Notes under the pieces: generated by a model | The model's database searches: none | Seen by the model: the letters and a program-made list of their open reading frames with translations, nothing else | What the model was told of the DNA's origin: nothing | Position numbers and translations under genes: made by a program | Shown: positions 1-7,404 of the stretch, in pieces | How positions within the stretch are numbered: the first letter of the stretch is position 1 | Layout: every line of letters begins with the position of its first letter | Assembly: GCA_944389925.1 (NCBI GenBank) | Contig: CALXOD010000035.1 | Span: 1 to 36,207, forward strand | From: an uncultured Victivallaceae bacterium | GTDB lineage: Bacteria > Verrucomicrobiota > Lentisphaeria > Victivallales > Victivallaceae | DNA: 36,207 nt | Direction: 5' to 3'

Positions 1-2
1 CC

Positions 3-1481
3 AGAAGCGCGGTTTTTTTTTTTTTTTTTACGCCGGATACTCCGGCCGCGCTGCTGATTTTCGATCGTCTGGCAACTGCAGCGCCCCGCATCCGACCGGT
101 TTTTCAGCTGACCACCCTGAGCCGGCCGGAACAACAGGACGGTATTCTGGCAGTCCGCCAGAAGCCTTATGCACGCAGTGGCAAACTGGCCATCCTGCCG
201 TTGCTGCCGCAGCGGGCGCAAATCGCTGTTCTCTCTGGAAACGACGCCCATACCTTTGACGGCGTGTATCTTACGCCCCCCTATCCTGCCTCCGTCGGAG
301 CTGACGGCAGCCGCACGGAAATCACCGCCGCGGACGGTGAGGACGCTTCACGCTTCCTCGTGGTTCTGCCGATTCAGGAGGGCAACGCTCCCACGCCGAA
401 AGCCTTGCTTGAAGACGATCATGAACGTGTAAATGTTCGCCTCAAAAATTATCTGATCGGATTCGGTGATGCCCGGCAGCCGACCGCGCGGGAGGTGGCC
501 TTTGCCCTGCCGTCTCCCGGCAAGGCGCTGTTGCTTGATCTGGCCCCCGGCGAATGGCAACTGACCCATGCCACCGAAACGCTCGGAAAAGTCTCCATCA
601 CCCCGGAAAATGGTTGCTTCTTCGCCGAACTGGCCGCAGGGAATTACCGTCTGATCCCCGGGGCCGATACGTCGCTCCGGCCGCTGCCGCCTTCAGGCGG
701 TCCCGCTCCGGAGGTAGCGCCGCCGGCTTCGGAAAAACAGCTGTATCTGGATGACGTCCTGCTTGCGGAGCCGCCGGCCAGTCTCAAATACATCCCCTTC
801 ACCGCTCTGCTCCGGGCACGCGGGATTGAATTCCAGAATCAGGCAGGGAAACTGCAGTGCCGCATCGACGGTATGCCCCTGACTTTGACCGAAAAAAACA
901 AGGAACTTCGTTTCGGGCACCGGACCGTGGAACTGCCTTCTCCGGTCTTGCAGCGGGATGGAACCTGGCTGCTGGATCCGACTGCCGCCGCCGGCTTGCT
1001 GAATCTGGACTACTCGGTAGATGCCGCCACCGGCAGTCTCTTCTTCCACAGTCGGAAAACTCCGGCACCGCTGCTTTGTCTGCAAGCGGGATACGGTGCT
1101 CCCGATGCCTGGCTGAGATTCTTCGATACCGGCCGGGGCATGATGTTCCTGCCGGCCCGTGAGGTTTCTATAACCGCTACATTCAAACAGCCGCAGAATT
1201 TGAATGGGGTTTCGCTGCGATTCCAGCGGCAGCGGCTGAATACCGCACGCAATCCGTTCCGTATCGAAATTTCCACGGATGGGAAGAATTTTGAAACGGT
1301 TTTCGACGGCGCCGGTCCTGATCGGGACAGTGATTTTGTCCGTTATGACTTCGCACCACGCGAGGTTGCAGCGCTGCGGCTGGTAATTCACAACACTGCG
1401 GAATCCGCCCGCAACCAGCTCTCCGGTCTGATTCTGCATCAGGTCCCCTCCGCTCAATTACAACGGCAACAGAAGCCGTAA
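3..1481 (+). CDS. Secreted heparinase II/III-like protein, C-terminal part (5' truncated)
   Basis: The frame is open from the first bases of the window, so the true start lies upstream; a TTG at 201 is internal. The first ~220 residues read like the C-terminal beta-sheet region of heparinase II/III-type lyases (a ...LLIFDRL... strand, later YLTPPYP and FLVVLPI). A Pro/Ala-rich linker follows, then a segment like the copper amine oxidase N-terminal (stalk) fold (YIPFTALLRARGIEF...LDPTAAAGLL), and finally a discoidin-like F5/8 type C domain (SLRFQRQRLN...FRIEISTDGKNFE...ALRLVIHN). The product is probably exported and binds or degrades polysaccharide. The catalytic domain is not in the window, so the family call rests on the tail only. 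An oxidoreductase gene follows 64 bp later on the same strand. The T17 run falls inside this frame and may hide a frameshift. Confidence 0.5.
   Translation, partial: RSAVFFFFFTPDTPAALLIFDRLATAAPRIRPVFQLTTLSRPEQQDGILAVRQKPYARSGKLAILPLLPQRAQIAVLSGNDAHTFDGVYLTPPYPASVGADGSRTEITAADGEDASRFLVVLPIQEGNAPTPKALLEDDHERVNVRLKNYLIGFGDARQPTAREVAFALPSPGKALLLDLAPGEWQLTHATETLGKVSITPENGCFFAELAAGNYRLIPGADTSLRPLPPSGGPAPEVAPPASEKQLYLDDVLLAEPPASLKYIPFTALLRARGIEFQNQAGKLQCRIDGMPLTLTEKNKELRFGHRTVELPSPVLQRDGTWLLDPTAAAGLLNLDYSVDAATGSLFFHSRKTPAPLLCLQAGYGAPDAWLRFFDTGRGMMFLPAREVSITATFKQPQNLNGVSLRFQRQRLNTARNPFRIEISTDGKNFETVFDGAGPDRDSDFVRYDFAPREVAALRLVIHNTAESARNQLSGLILHQVPSAQLQRQQKP
13..29. repeat. T17 homopolymer at window edge
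   Basis: Seventeen consecutive T begin 13 bases into the window. In the reading frame of the truncated gene they encode five Phe in a row before a domain that otherwise reads normally. With the C7 run at the other end of the window, this suggests a contig edge or low-quality sequence rather than biology. Confidence 0.85.
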
Positions 1482-1545
1482 TCATAACCCTAGACACTTT
1501 TTTCCGGGCTTCCCCCGGATAAATTACCATCAAGGAGACTGTTTC

Positions 1546-2622
1546 ATGAAAAAAAATGTTTTGAAAACCGCCGTTTCCGGCCTCGGCAGAGTAGCCTGGC
1601 AATACCATCTGCCCCTGCTGGCGACCGATCCGGCGTTTCAACTAGTTGCCGTGGCCGATCCACTTGCCGACCGGCGACGCGAAGCGGAGTTATCCTACCC
1701 GGGGATCAAAGCCTACTCGGACTGCGCCACCATGCTCGCACAGGAGACCCCCGATCTGCTGGTCGTAGCCTCGCCAACACCGTTTCATATGGAACAGACG
1801 CTGGATGCCCTGAACCGCGGTTGCGACGTTTTCTGCGAAAAACCCCTGGCTGTCTCGTTTGAGCAGGCGCTTCGCATACACCAATGCGCCGAAACGCATC
1901 GCCGGAAACTCATGGTGTACCAGCCGCATCGTGTTCTTCAGGAATTTCCGACCCTGCGCCGGATCATCGATTCCGGACGGCTCGGACGGATTTTTCTTTC
2001 CAACCGGACCTTCCGCCAGTACAACCGCCGCAACGACTGGCAGAGCCGCCTCGACTGCGGTGGCGGCATGCTGTGCAATTACGGTGCTCATTTCATCGAT
2101 CAGTATCTGGCCATGTTCGGCGGTGCGCCGGTGGCTGTTGACGGCGTGACCCTGATGCGCTCCGTCGGAATCGGAGACGCCGAGGACATGGTGTCGTTAA
2201 CCCTGCGCAACGCACAGAACGTCATCGGTCAGATTGAGATTAATCTCGGCAGTGCCTTTCCGGAAGACAGCTGGACCGTTTACGGTACCTGCGGAACGGC
2301 CCGCTTCGACAATCCGGGCCGCCAGTGGCTGGTCCGCTTCCTCCATCCAGATACCCTGGCAAAACTGGAACTGCAACCGAGTATGGCAGCGGCAGACCGG
2401 CGTTACTCCCAGGAATCCACCATCGACTGGCAGGAAGAGCGGTTCCCGCTGCCACCATCCGATCGAAAAAAATTCTATGAAGAGGTCAAGCGCTATTTCC
2501 TGGATGATCTGCCGCCGCTGGTGCCGCTCGCCGACACCATGGAGGTCATGCGCATCATTTCCGAATGCCGGAAACATCCGGTTCTCGACCTGCAGCAGAC
2601 ACAGAAGGAAGTTTCAGCATGA
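1546..2622 (+). CDS. Gfo/Idh/MocA family oxidoreductase
   Basis: A 358-residue NAD(P)-dependent dehydrogenase of the Gfo/Idh/MocA family, cytoplasmic, probably acting on a sugar, inositol or related polyol. The N-terminal Rossmann fold shows a GLGRVA glycine-rich loop (residues 12-17) and ends a strand with VAVADP. The family EKP motif is at residues 98-100 (FCEKPLA). GGGMLCNYGAHFIDQYL fits the active-site region of the C-terminal alpha/beta domain, with the usual His. AAGGAG lies just upstream of the ATG. The stop overlaps the start of the creatininase-GNAT gene as ATGA, so the two are translationally coupled. The substrate cannot be told from sequence. A carbohydrate role is inferred from the polysaccharide-type gene upstream. 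Confidence 0.85.
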   Translation: MKKNVLKTAVSGLGRVAWQYHLPLLATDPAFQLVAVADPLADRRREAELSYPGIKAYSDCATMLAQETPDLLVVASPTPFHMEQTLDALNRGCDVFCEKPLAVSFEQALRIHQCAETHRRKLMVYQPHRVLQEFPTLRRIIDSGRLGRIFLSNRTFRQYNRRNDWQSRLDCGGGMLCNYGAHFIDQYLAMFGGAPVAVDGVTLMRSVGIGDAEDMVSLTLRNAQNVIGQIEINLGSAFPEDSWTVYGTCGTARFDNPGRQWLVRFLHPDTLAKLELQPSMAAADRRYSQESTIDWQEERFPLPPSDRKKFYEEVKRYFLDDLPPLVPLADTMEVMRIISECRKHPVLDLQQTQKEVSA

Positions 2623-4190
2623 TTGACGGCAACTGCAATTCGGCGGCGTGGGAACACCACACCGGAGATATTCTGATTCTTCCCGTCGGCGCATTCGAGC
2701 AGCACGGATTGCACATGCCGCTGAAAACCGACATTCTTAACGCCGAATACACCGCGAAAATTCTGGCGCGACACTTCGATGCCGCCCTGCTCCCGGCACT
2801 GCCGATCGCCAACAGTCTGGAACACAGCGGCTGTCGCGGCAGTTTTTCGCTGCGTCCCGATACGCTGATGCGTGTGATCCGGGACATTGCCGAAGAAGCG
2901 GAAACCCAGAACTTCCGCTTTCTCATCCTGGTCAGTGGTCATGGCGGCAATTTTGCCCTGGTGCCGATCTGTCGCGATTTCAACCGCCGTGATCGGAAGT
3001 TGAAGCTTATTCCGATCTTTCCCTCCGAATTCGGGGATTACAGCGGGACGGAATCTTCCGCCAGACAACTGCTGGACATTCATGCCGGAGAGGTCGAAAC
3101 CTCGCGCTATCTGGCCATGGGCGAACCCCTGACCGCGCCACTCCCGCAACGGTGTTCCCGCAATCCTGACAACGGCGGCTTCCCGTGGCGGCGACAGGAT
3201 CTTACCATGTTCGGTGTAACCGTTTTGAATCCGGACGGCTATCTCGGCATCCCCGATGCCGCCACCCGGGAAAAAGGCGAAGTCATCCACGAATCCATGC
3301 ACCGGAATCTCATCGCCTATCTTGAAGACCGTATCGCCCGCCTGAGAAAACAGCCGCGTTACGGTGGCAGCGGCGGTCTGGCCATACGCGAACTGCAGCC
3401 GTCCGATCTGCCCGAACTGATGCAGTTGACCGCCGATGCCCACTGGAATCAACTCGAAGCAGAATGGCATTTTCTCCTGGCTCAGGCTCCGGAAACCGCC
3501 CTGGGATTCGCCCACCGGGGACAGATCGTCGCCAGCGCCGTTCTGCTCCCATATCCGGAGGGTCCCGCCTGGATCAACATGGTAATCGTCGCTCCGGACT
3601 GGCGCGGTAACCGGCTGGCCCCTCGCCTGCTTGCCGAACTGCTGGCCCGACACGGCACCCGACGCGCCTGTAAACTGGACGCCACCCCGGCGGGTGCCGC
3701 CGTTTACGAAAAGCTCGGCTTCCGCCGCGAAACCGACCTGCTGCGCCTGATCCGGCACGGCGGACTTTCGGCACCGTCGACCGACGACATCCGGCCGATG
3801 ACGACCGACGACCTGCAGCAGATGCTGGCGGAAGACCGGCGAACCTTTCATGCCGATCGAAGTGCGCTGTTGCAATTTCTCCATCAATCCGGCGCTCCAG
3901 CTCTGACTGACGGCAATGGTGCTTTCCTGCTGGCACGTCCCGGCCGGAACTTCCGCCAGATCGGACCGATTTTCGCCCCGACTCCGGGGGCGGCACTCCG
4001 GTTGATCGACGCGGCGGCGGATGGCGAATCCCTGGTACTGGATGTACCGGCGCAGCAGACCGGATTTCTGGAGGCATTAACCGCACGCGGTTTCCGTGTA
4101 CAGCGGCCTTTCACCCGCATGGGGCTTCACGCCGACAAGCGTGAGGAAATGCAGAACACCTTCGCCATTGCCGGGCCGGAATTCGGTTGA
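2619..4190 (+). CDS. Creatininase-family amidohydrolase fused to GNAT acetyltransferase
   Basis: A 523-residue two-part protein. Residues ~10-240 are a creatininase-family amidohydrolase with the metal ligand pattern intact: E27-x-H29 (VGAFEQHG), D38 (LKTD), H108 in SGHGGN and E158 in HAGEVETS. This family opens cyclic amides (creatinine, mycofactocin precursor, formamidopyrimidines). From ~250 there is a GNAT N-acetyltransferase fold (LAIRELQPSDLPELMQL, then IVAPDWRGNRLAPRLL as the acetyl-CoA loop and AVYEKLGFRRE). From ~390 comes a second acetyltransferase-like domain of the kind that follows GNAT domains in YitH-type proteins. The start is set by ATG 2619, which overlaps the previous stop and has AAGGAA 8 bp upstream; an in-frame ATG at 2565 lies inside the upstream gene and is unlikely. 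The 3' end is 3 bp from a convergent gene. The fusion is unusual and its substrate is unknown. Confidence 0.8.
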   Translation: MIDGNCNSAAWEHHTGDILILPVGAFEQHGLHMPLKTDILNAEYTAKILARHFDAALLPALPIANSLEHSGCRGSFSLRPDTLMRVIRDIAEEAETQNFRFLILVSGHGGNFALVPICRDFNRRDRKLKLIPIFPSEFGDYSGTESSARQLLDIHAGEVETSRYLAMGEPLTAPLPQRCSRNPDNGGFPWRRQDLTMFGVTVLNPDGYLGIPDAATREKGEVIHESMHRNLIAYLEDRIARLRKQPRYGGSGGLAIRELQPSDLPELMQLTADAHWNQLEAEWHFLLAQAPETALGFAHRGQIVASAVLLPYPEGPAWINMVIVAPDWRGNRLAPRLLAELLARHGTRRACKLDATPAGAAVYEKLGFRRETDLLRLIRHGGLSAPSTDDIRPMTTDDLQQMLAEDRRTFHADRSALLQFLHQSGAPALTDGNGAFLLARPGRNFRQIGPIFAPTPGAALRLIDAAADGESLVLDVPAQQTGFLEALTARGFRVQRPFTRMGLHADKREEMQNTFAIAGPEFG

Positions 4191-4193
4191 TTC

Positions 4194-4583
4194 CTACTGC
4201 GGCGCCAAAAAACGAAACGGGGGAAAGGGCAGATTACGCAGAATCCAGTACAGCAGCAGTATCAGGAAAAGCGTCTGCCCTACCCCCGGCCACCGGTTAA
4301 AACGTCGGGAGAAGAACAGTCCCGCCGCTACTGCCAGCATCGGCCATAGCAGCCAGTTGGCACGCAAGGCTCCCATAAAATCCCCATGCAGCAAACGATA
4401 ACAGGATCGTGCCGCACCGCATCCCGGACAATACAGCCCGGTTACCCGGTGGAAGACACAAAAAGGCATCCAGCGGGCGGTCTCCGGATTATGAAAATAC
4501 AAATATAGAGCTCCGCCCAGCAGCAACGGCAACAACGCCATTCCGAACAGCAGCCGTTTCCTGTTTTCAGGCGAAAGCGGCAT
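4194..4583 (-). CDS. DUF2752 family membrane protein
   Basis: A 129-residue integral membrane protein with three hydrophobic segments (about residues 12-30, 75-95 and 103-120). It carries the hallmark of DUF2752, CPGCGAARS at 52-60, followed by a basic/aromatic stretch (YRLLHGDFMGALRANW). The function of the family is unknown. In many Bacteroidota-like genomes it sits beside TM2/CD225 small membrane proteins, and a TM2 gene lies immediately upstream here. ATG 4583 was chosen because a G-rich Shine-Dalgarno stretch precedes it; a GTG at 4610 would add nine Gly/Arg-rich residues and is less likely. It is the last gene of the signal-peptidase cluster and ends 3 bp from the convergent creatininase-GNAT gene. 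Confidence 0.8.
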   Translation of the reverse strand: MPLSPENRKRLLFGMALLPLLLGGALYLYFHNPETARWMPFCVFHRVTGLYCPGCGAARSCYRLLHGDFMGALRANWLLWPMLAVAAGLFFSRRFNRWPGVGQTLFLILLLYWILRNLPFPPFRFLAPQ

Positions 4584-4638
4584 CAGCCCCCCTGCTCCCC
4601 TTCCTCTCACATTGCCGACTTACCAAAAAGCCGAAGCG

Positions 4639-4977
4639 TCAGAACCAGCCGCGATGATTGCGAATATAGGTTTCTTCGAATTTCCGGTCGTCCATGGCCA
4701 GGTAAATGATGCCTTCAATGAAACCAATAATTCCTGCGGCCCCGCACGTGATCACGCTCAGCAGCAGCTGAACGACACCTTCCGACACATACCCCAGAAT
4801 AAACTTGTGAATTCCCAGACCGCCGAAGAGAATACCCATGATGCCGGCCAGCACCCGGGGACTGCCGCCATTGCTGGAGCCGGATGATTTCTGCATTCCG
4901 GCATCGGCAGCAGCACAATTGTTGCACAAGTTTTTACCGTCCTCGATCTGGACACCGCAACGATTGCAGAAGGGCAT
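4639..4977 (-). CDS. Zinc-ribbon TM2 domain protein
   Basis: A 112-residue small membrane protein. The N-terminus is a zinc ribbon with two Cys pairs (C4-x2-C7 and C18-x2-C21, FCNRCG...LCNNCA). A Ser/Gly linker leads to a TM2 domain: two hydrophobic helices around GGLGIHKFILGY (the family's GxHxFYLG-like motif) and ending IIGFIEGIIYL. The C-terminal tail FEETYIRNHRGWF is also typical of TM2 proteins. ATG 4977 was chosen for its AAGGA Shine-Dalgarno; a longer frame to 5085 would add a tail with no family match. No function is established for such proteins in bacteria. It lies between a membrane-anchored unknown and a DUF2752 gene on the same strand. Confidence 0.85.
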   Translation of the reverse strand: MPFCNRCGVQIEDGKNLCNNCAAADAGMQKSSGSSNGGSPRVLAGIMGILFGGLGIHKFILGYVSEGVVQLLLSVITCGAAGIIGFIEGIIYLAMDDRKFEETYIRNHRGWF

Positions 4978-5039
4978 GATCCTGTTTCCTTTTTCCGTTT
5001 TCTCTTCTTCCATATTGGCAACGGGAAGTTTTCCCTGAA

Positions 5040-5558
5040 TTATCGCTCCAGAATCTCCCGGACAGTAATGGCTGTGATCTTCCATTCACCCTCTATTTTC
5101 CGCAGGTGACAAACCAGTTCCCGCACAGCATCCACCGTACCCCCTGTCTTCAGAGTGCCGATCAGATGTCCGGTAAAATCGGCCGCAGCCTCCGTTGGCG
5201 AAGAAAAAGTGATCGCCAGTTTGCGCATACCAACCTCCACCTGGGCAAACATCACCCGGAACCGGGCAAAATCAGCAGTAATTTCCGAAGGAGTATAAGT
5301 ACCACAGAACATCTCCGAACGGAATTCCAACGTGCATTCCGGAGCAAAAAGTTCGGTGATGGCGCGCCCCTTCAGCAATCCGGCCGTGGTCCCCTCTCCC
5401 TCCTTTTTGGAGACGCATTCCACCAGCTGTCGTAATTGCCGCCGCACCTGCCCTTCAGGAGTCTGCGCCTGCCAGACGCGCCACCCCACGATGGCAGCGG
5501 CCAGGAGAAGCAGAGTTATCAGAATGATTTTCCAATATTTTCGAATGCTCATCACCAT
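5040..5558 (-). CDS. Membrane-anchored protein with NTF2-like C-terminal domain (unknown)
   Basis: A 172-residue protein with a short basic N-terminus and one hydrophobic helix (residues ~9-28), placing the rest in the periplasm. The soluble part resembles the NTF2/SnoaL-like cone fold: a helical start (EGQVRRQLRQLVECVSKKEGE), a central region, and a C-terminal strand pattern ending in the common LRKIEGEWKITAITV signature. No catalytic residues can be assigned. AGGAG lies 7 bp before ATG 5558; a second in-frame ATG is at 5552. The start overlaps the end of the signal peptidase gene by 7 bp, so the two are probably translated together. Confidence 0.7.
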   Translation of the reverse strand: MVMSIRKYWKIILITLLLLAAAIVGWRVWQAQTPEGQVRRQLRQLVECVSKKEGEGTTAGLLKGRAITELFAPECTLEFRSEMFCGTYTPSEITADFARFRVMFAQVEVGMRKLAITFSSPTEAAADFTGHLIGTLKTGGTVDAVRELVCHLRKIEGEWKITAITVREILER

Positions 5559-6121
5559 AAGGGAGCTCCTATAATGCGCGACCGGGTTACCTGCCCGAAC
5601 TTGTGTTCTTCCAGAGGCATGCTGCGGTTATCGCCGATTACATAATAATTCCCGGGATCCACTTTACGCGGAGGCATATTCCAATCACAGACGAACTTCA
5701 CATACGGTTCATTCTGCCGAACCCCATTAATATACAGCTCACCGTTGCGGAATTCCACCGTCTCGCCGGGCAAGGCCACCACCCGTTTCAGAAAAAATAC
5801 CCGATCCGTGAATTCAATAATTACAATATCTCCGCGCTGCGGTTCTCTTCCGAAAAGATATTTCCCGCGCCAACAGAAAGTCAACCCCACACTTTTCACC
5901 GTCGGCTCCATGCTTGCCCCACTGATGAAACAGGGCAGCAGCACCATCCCGAACAGCAGAGCCGAGAGCACGACAATCACCCCCAGCCGAATAAAAAATC
6001 CCCGAGTAAGCCGGGGCAGGAAAAAATTCAAAATCGTCCCGTCCGCCGTAGCATCGTCCGACCGATGGCAGCCACAGACAACATCCCAGGCGTGTTTGAC
6101 TCCGGAAAATATGCTCCGCAT
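5552..6121 (-). CDS. lepB: Signal peptidase I
   Basis: A 189-residue type I signal peptidase (family S26) that removes signal peptides from exported proteins at the outer face of the cytoplasmic membrane. One transmembrane helix (~42-64) precedes the catalytic serine S70 in SGASMEPT. The general base is K112 in FFLKRVVALPGE, and GDNR follows in the C-terminal box E. RGDIVII is the box C strand. The residues after GDNR (SMPLEEHKFGQV) differ from the common NSxDSRxxG form but keep the Gly-x-Val. ATG 6121 was chosen because AAGGAGGAGA precedes it; the open frame continues to 6241 without a better start. A good promoter lies upstream. The many exported proteins in this window would be among its substrates. 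Confidence 0.88.
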   Translation of the reverse strand: MRSIFSGVKHAWDVVCGCHRSDDATADGTILNFFLPRLTRGFFIRLGVIVVLSALLFGMVLLPCFISGASMEPTVKSVGLTFCWRGKYLFGREPQRGDIVIIEFTDRVFFLKRVVALPGETVEFRNGELYINGVRQNEPYVKFVCDWNMPPRKVDPGNYYVIGDNRSMPLEEHKFGQVTRSRIIGAPLW

Positions 6122-6181
6122 TCTCCTCCTTCCGGGAACCGGCCCTCCACCGCTTCCGGCTCCGCACTCGAAAACCAGATC

Positions 6182-6210
6182 ACTATAACGCCTTCCCAGG
6201 CGGATTACAA
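6182..6210 (-). promoter_or_regulatory. Sigma70-type promoter of the lepB cluster
   Basis: On the minus strand, TTGTAA (6205-6210) and TATAGT (6182-6187) are separated by exactly 17 bp. Transcription would start near 6175, about 55 bp before the lepB start codon. The spacer contains CGCCT/AGGCG, a short inverted repeat. Confidence 0.6.
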
Positions 6211-6376
6211 GAAAAAATCCCGTAAAACGTCGCCTTTTCAAAATATTTTTCCCGACCAGATCCGATTTTCAACCTACCACCCGAAGGTCTTCCTGGCAGC
6301 TTGGATGCTCCGGTCATCGGAAGACGGAAATTCCATCGTAAAAGCTCATTTTTTTGACTTTTTTTACAAAAATCGC

Positions 6377-6410
6377 TTGAAAAATGACCAAACAGTCATT
6401 TTATTATACT
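6377..6410 (+). promoter_or_regulatory. TetR-type operator overlapping the cobO-operon promoter
   Basis: AAAATGAC (6381-6388), a 6-bp spacer and GTCATTTT (6395-6402) form a perfect inverted repeat with 8-bp arms, the size and TGAC/GTCA look of many TetR operators. TTGAAA (6377-6382) and TATTAT (6402-6407, 19-bp spacing) or TATACT (6405-6410) could form a promoter around it, so bound repressor would block RNA polymerase. The next plus-strand protein gene encodes a TetR-family protein, which fits autorepression. The operator is seen; the pairing with this TetR is inferred. Confidence 0.55.
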
Positions 6411-6461
6411 TGTAGTTACATTTTTATGAATGAATGTTTTTAATTGACTTTCATTCTAAAA

Positions 6462-6590
6462 AAAAGAGGTCTGAAAAAATAGGAAATAGAGGAGTAGCAG
6501 CGGGAGCTGATCTCCCGCAGGCATATCGACATTCAGGTCACTGATCCGAAACCATGTCGGCGGAAAAAGAAGAGGAGCCGCAGACCGTAT
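6462..6590 (+). promoter_or_regulatory. Probable cobalamin riboswitch aptamer
   Basis: The leader of the tetR-cobO operon carries, in order, the conserved blocks of the cobalamin (B12) riboswitch. These are GGTCTG (6468-6473), ATAGGAAA (near 6479-6486), GAGCTGATCTCCCGCAG (6504-6520), a GTCACTG block (6537-6543), a CCGA/TCGG stem, a GGAAAAAG block (6562-6569), and the B12-box-like GAGCCGCAGACC (6575-6586). GGTCTG and CAGACC are perfectly complementary and would form the closing stem P1. The blocks diverge from consensus (GGAAAAAG instead of GGGAAGG; the box ends CAGACCG instead of GACCTGCC), so a structural model search is needed. The downstream cobO gene, whose product adenosylates corrinoids, fits strongly. 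Confidence 0.6.
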
Positions 6591-6627
6591 CGGAAGATTC
6601 CAGACAACCGATGCTCGATTGGCCGAA

Positions 6628-6651
6628 AATCGTCCTTGGGTGAGGACGATT
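6628..6651 (+). promoter_or_regulatory. Hairpin between riboswitch and terminator
   Basis: AATCGTCC (6628-6635), an 8-nt loop and GGACGATT (6644-6651) form a perfect 8-bp stem just before the terminator. It may be part of the expression platform, or a separate stem stacked on the terminator. Confidence 0.5.
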
Positions 6652-6655
6652 ATAA

Positions 6656-6684
6656 CGGCCCGGTTTATGCCGGGCTGTTTTTTT
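6656..6684 (+). terminator. Intrinsic terminator of the riboswitch leader
   Basis: GCCCGG (6658-6663), loop TTTATG and CCGGGC (6670-6675) form a strong stem, extended by C-G and G-T pairs, followed by seven T (6678-6684). It lies after the aptamer and 90 bp before the tetR start codon, so it would act as a transcription-attenuation OFF switch for tetR-cobO. Confidence 0.8.
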
Positions 6685-6774
6685 GAATCATCAAATTCCG
6701 GTTAACTCCGGAGCAAATATATCAACCGGAAAAAGCGAAAGGCACAATCCGGTCATCAACCCCGGGAAGAGCAG

Positions 6775-7404
6775 ATGCCGAAATTAACGTTGCAGGCCAA
6801 ACAGGTATTGAATGAAACCATGCGCGCAGCCATGCGCCGGGAGACCCTGGCTCTGCTGCGTACCCTGCCGGCCGAAAATCTTACCATGGAGCTGCTGGCG
6901 GAACGGCTCGGGGTCGCCAAAGGTACTTTATACAACTATTATCAGAATAAACAGGAACTGATTACCGACGCACTGCACGGTATCCACCTGCAGGTCGCCG
7001 AAGAAATCACAGCCGTTGCGACCAATACAGAGTTGCCGCCGGATGAAAAAATTCTCGGGTATACCGGGATTCTTTTCGATAACTTCAACCGCTATCGGGA
7101 AATTTACGCTACCATCTGCAGCACGGAAAAAGAGATTGACTTTCAGGACCGGCAGCGCGCGCAGAACATCCGACGTTTTCTGGATGAATTTGCCCGGGAG
7201 CTGACCCGCGGTGCGGAATGCGGATTGTTTTCCCCGATTCAGGATCCTGCCGCGGCAGCCATGGTCCTGTACAGTACAATTGTCGGTATGATGCGACTGG
7301 TGTTTTTTGGCGAAGCCTGTTACCGGATTGAAGAGTGCCGGACTATTTTTCGAAACGTTGTCGTTCACGCGCTGTATGCCTCCGGAAAGGAAACCCGTCC
7401 ATGA
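6775..7404 (+). CDS. TetR-family transcriptional regulator
   Basis: A 209-residue repressor of the TetR/AcrR family. The N-terminal helix-turn-helix covers ~28-65 (LTMELLAERLGVAKGTLYNYYQNKQELITDAL), a close match to the family pattern ending in the YxxFxxKxxL-like turn. The rest is the helical ligand-binding and dimerisation domain, which has no recognisable ligand signature. GGAAGAG precedes the ATG. The stop overlaps the cobO start as ATGA, so regulator and enzyme are coupled. The TGAC/GTCA palindrome at 6381-6402 is the likely operator and implies autoregulation. The whole operon also sits behind a probable B12 riboswitch. The ligand is unknown; a corrinoid is possible but not shown. Confidence 0.88.
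   Translation: MPKLTLQAKQVLNETMRAAMRRETLALLRTLPAENLTMELLAERLGVAKGTLYNYYQNKQELITDALHGIHLQVAEEITAVATNTELPPDEKILGYTGILFDNFNRYREIYATICSTEKEIDFQDRQRAQNIRRFLDEFARELTRGAECGLFSPIQDPAAAAMVLYSTIVGMMRLVFFGEACYRIEECRTIFRNVVVHALYASGKETRP

Noticed and set aside
1503-1519. TCCGGG/CCCGGA hairpin between the first gene and the oxidoreductase
   Set aside because: The T-run precedes the stem on the plus strand and an A-run would follow on the minus strand, so it is not a terminator in either direction.
6444-6472. TTGACT as an alternative -35 for the riboswitch transcript
   Set aside because: No acceptable -10 lies 16-18 bp downstream, and the start would fall inside the aptamer's closing stem.
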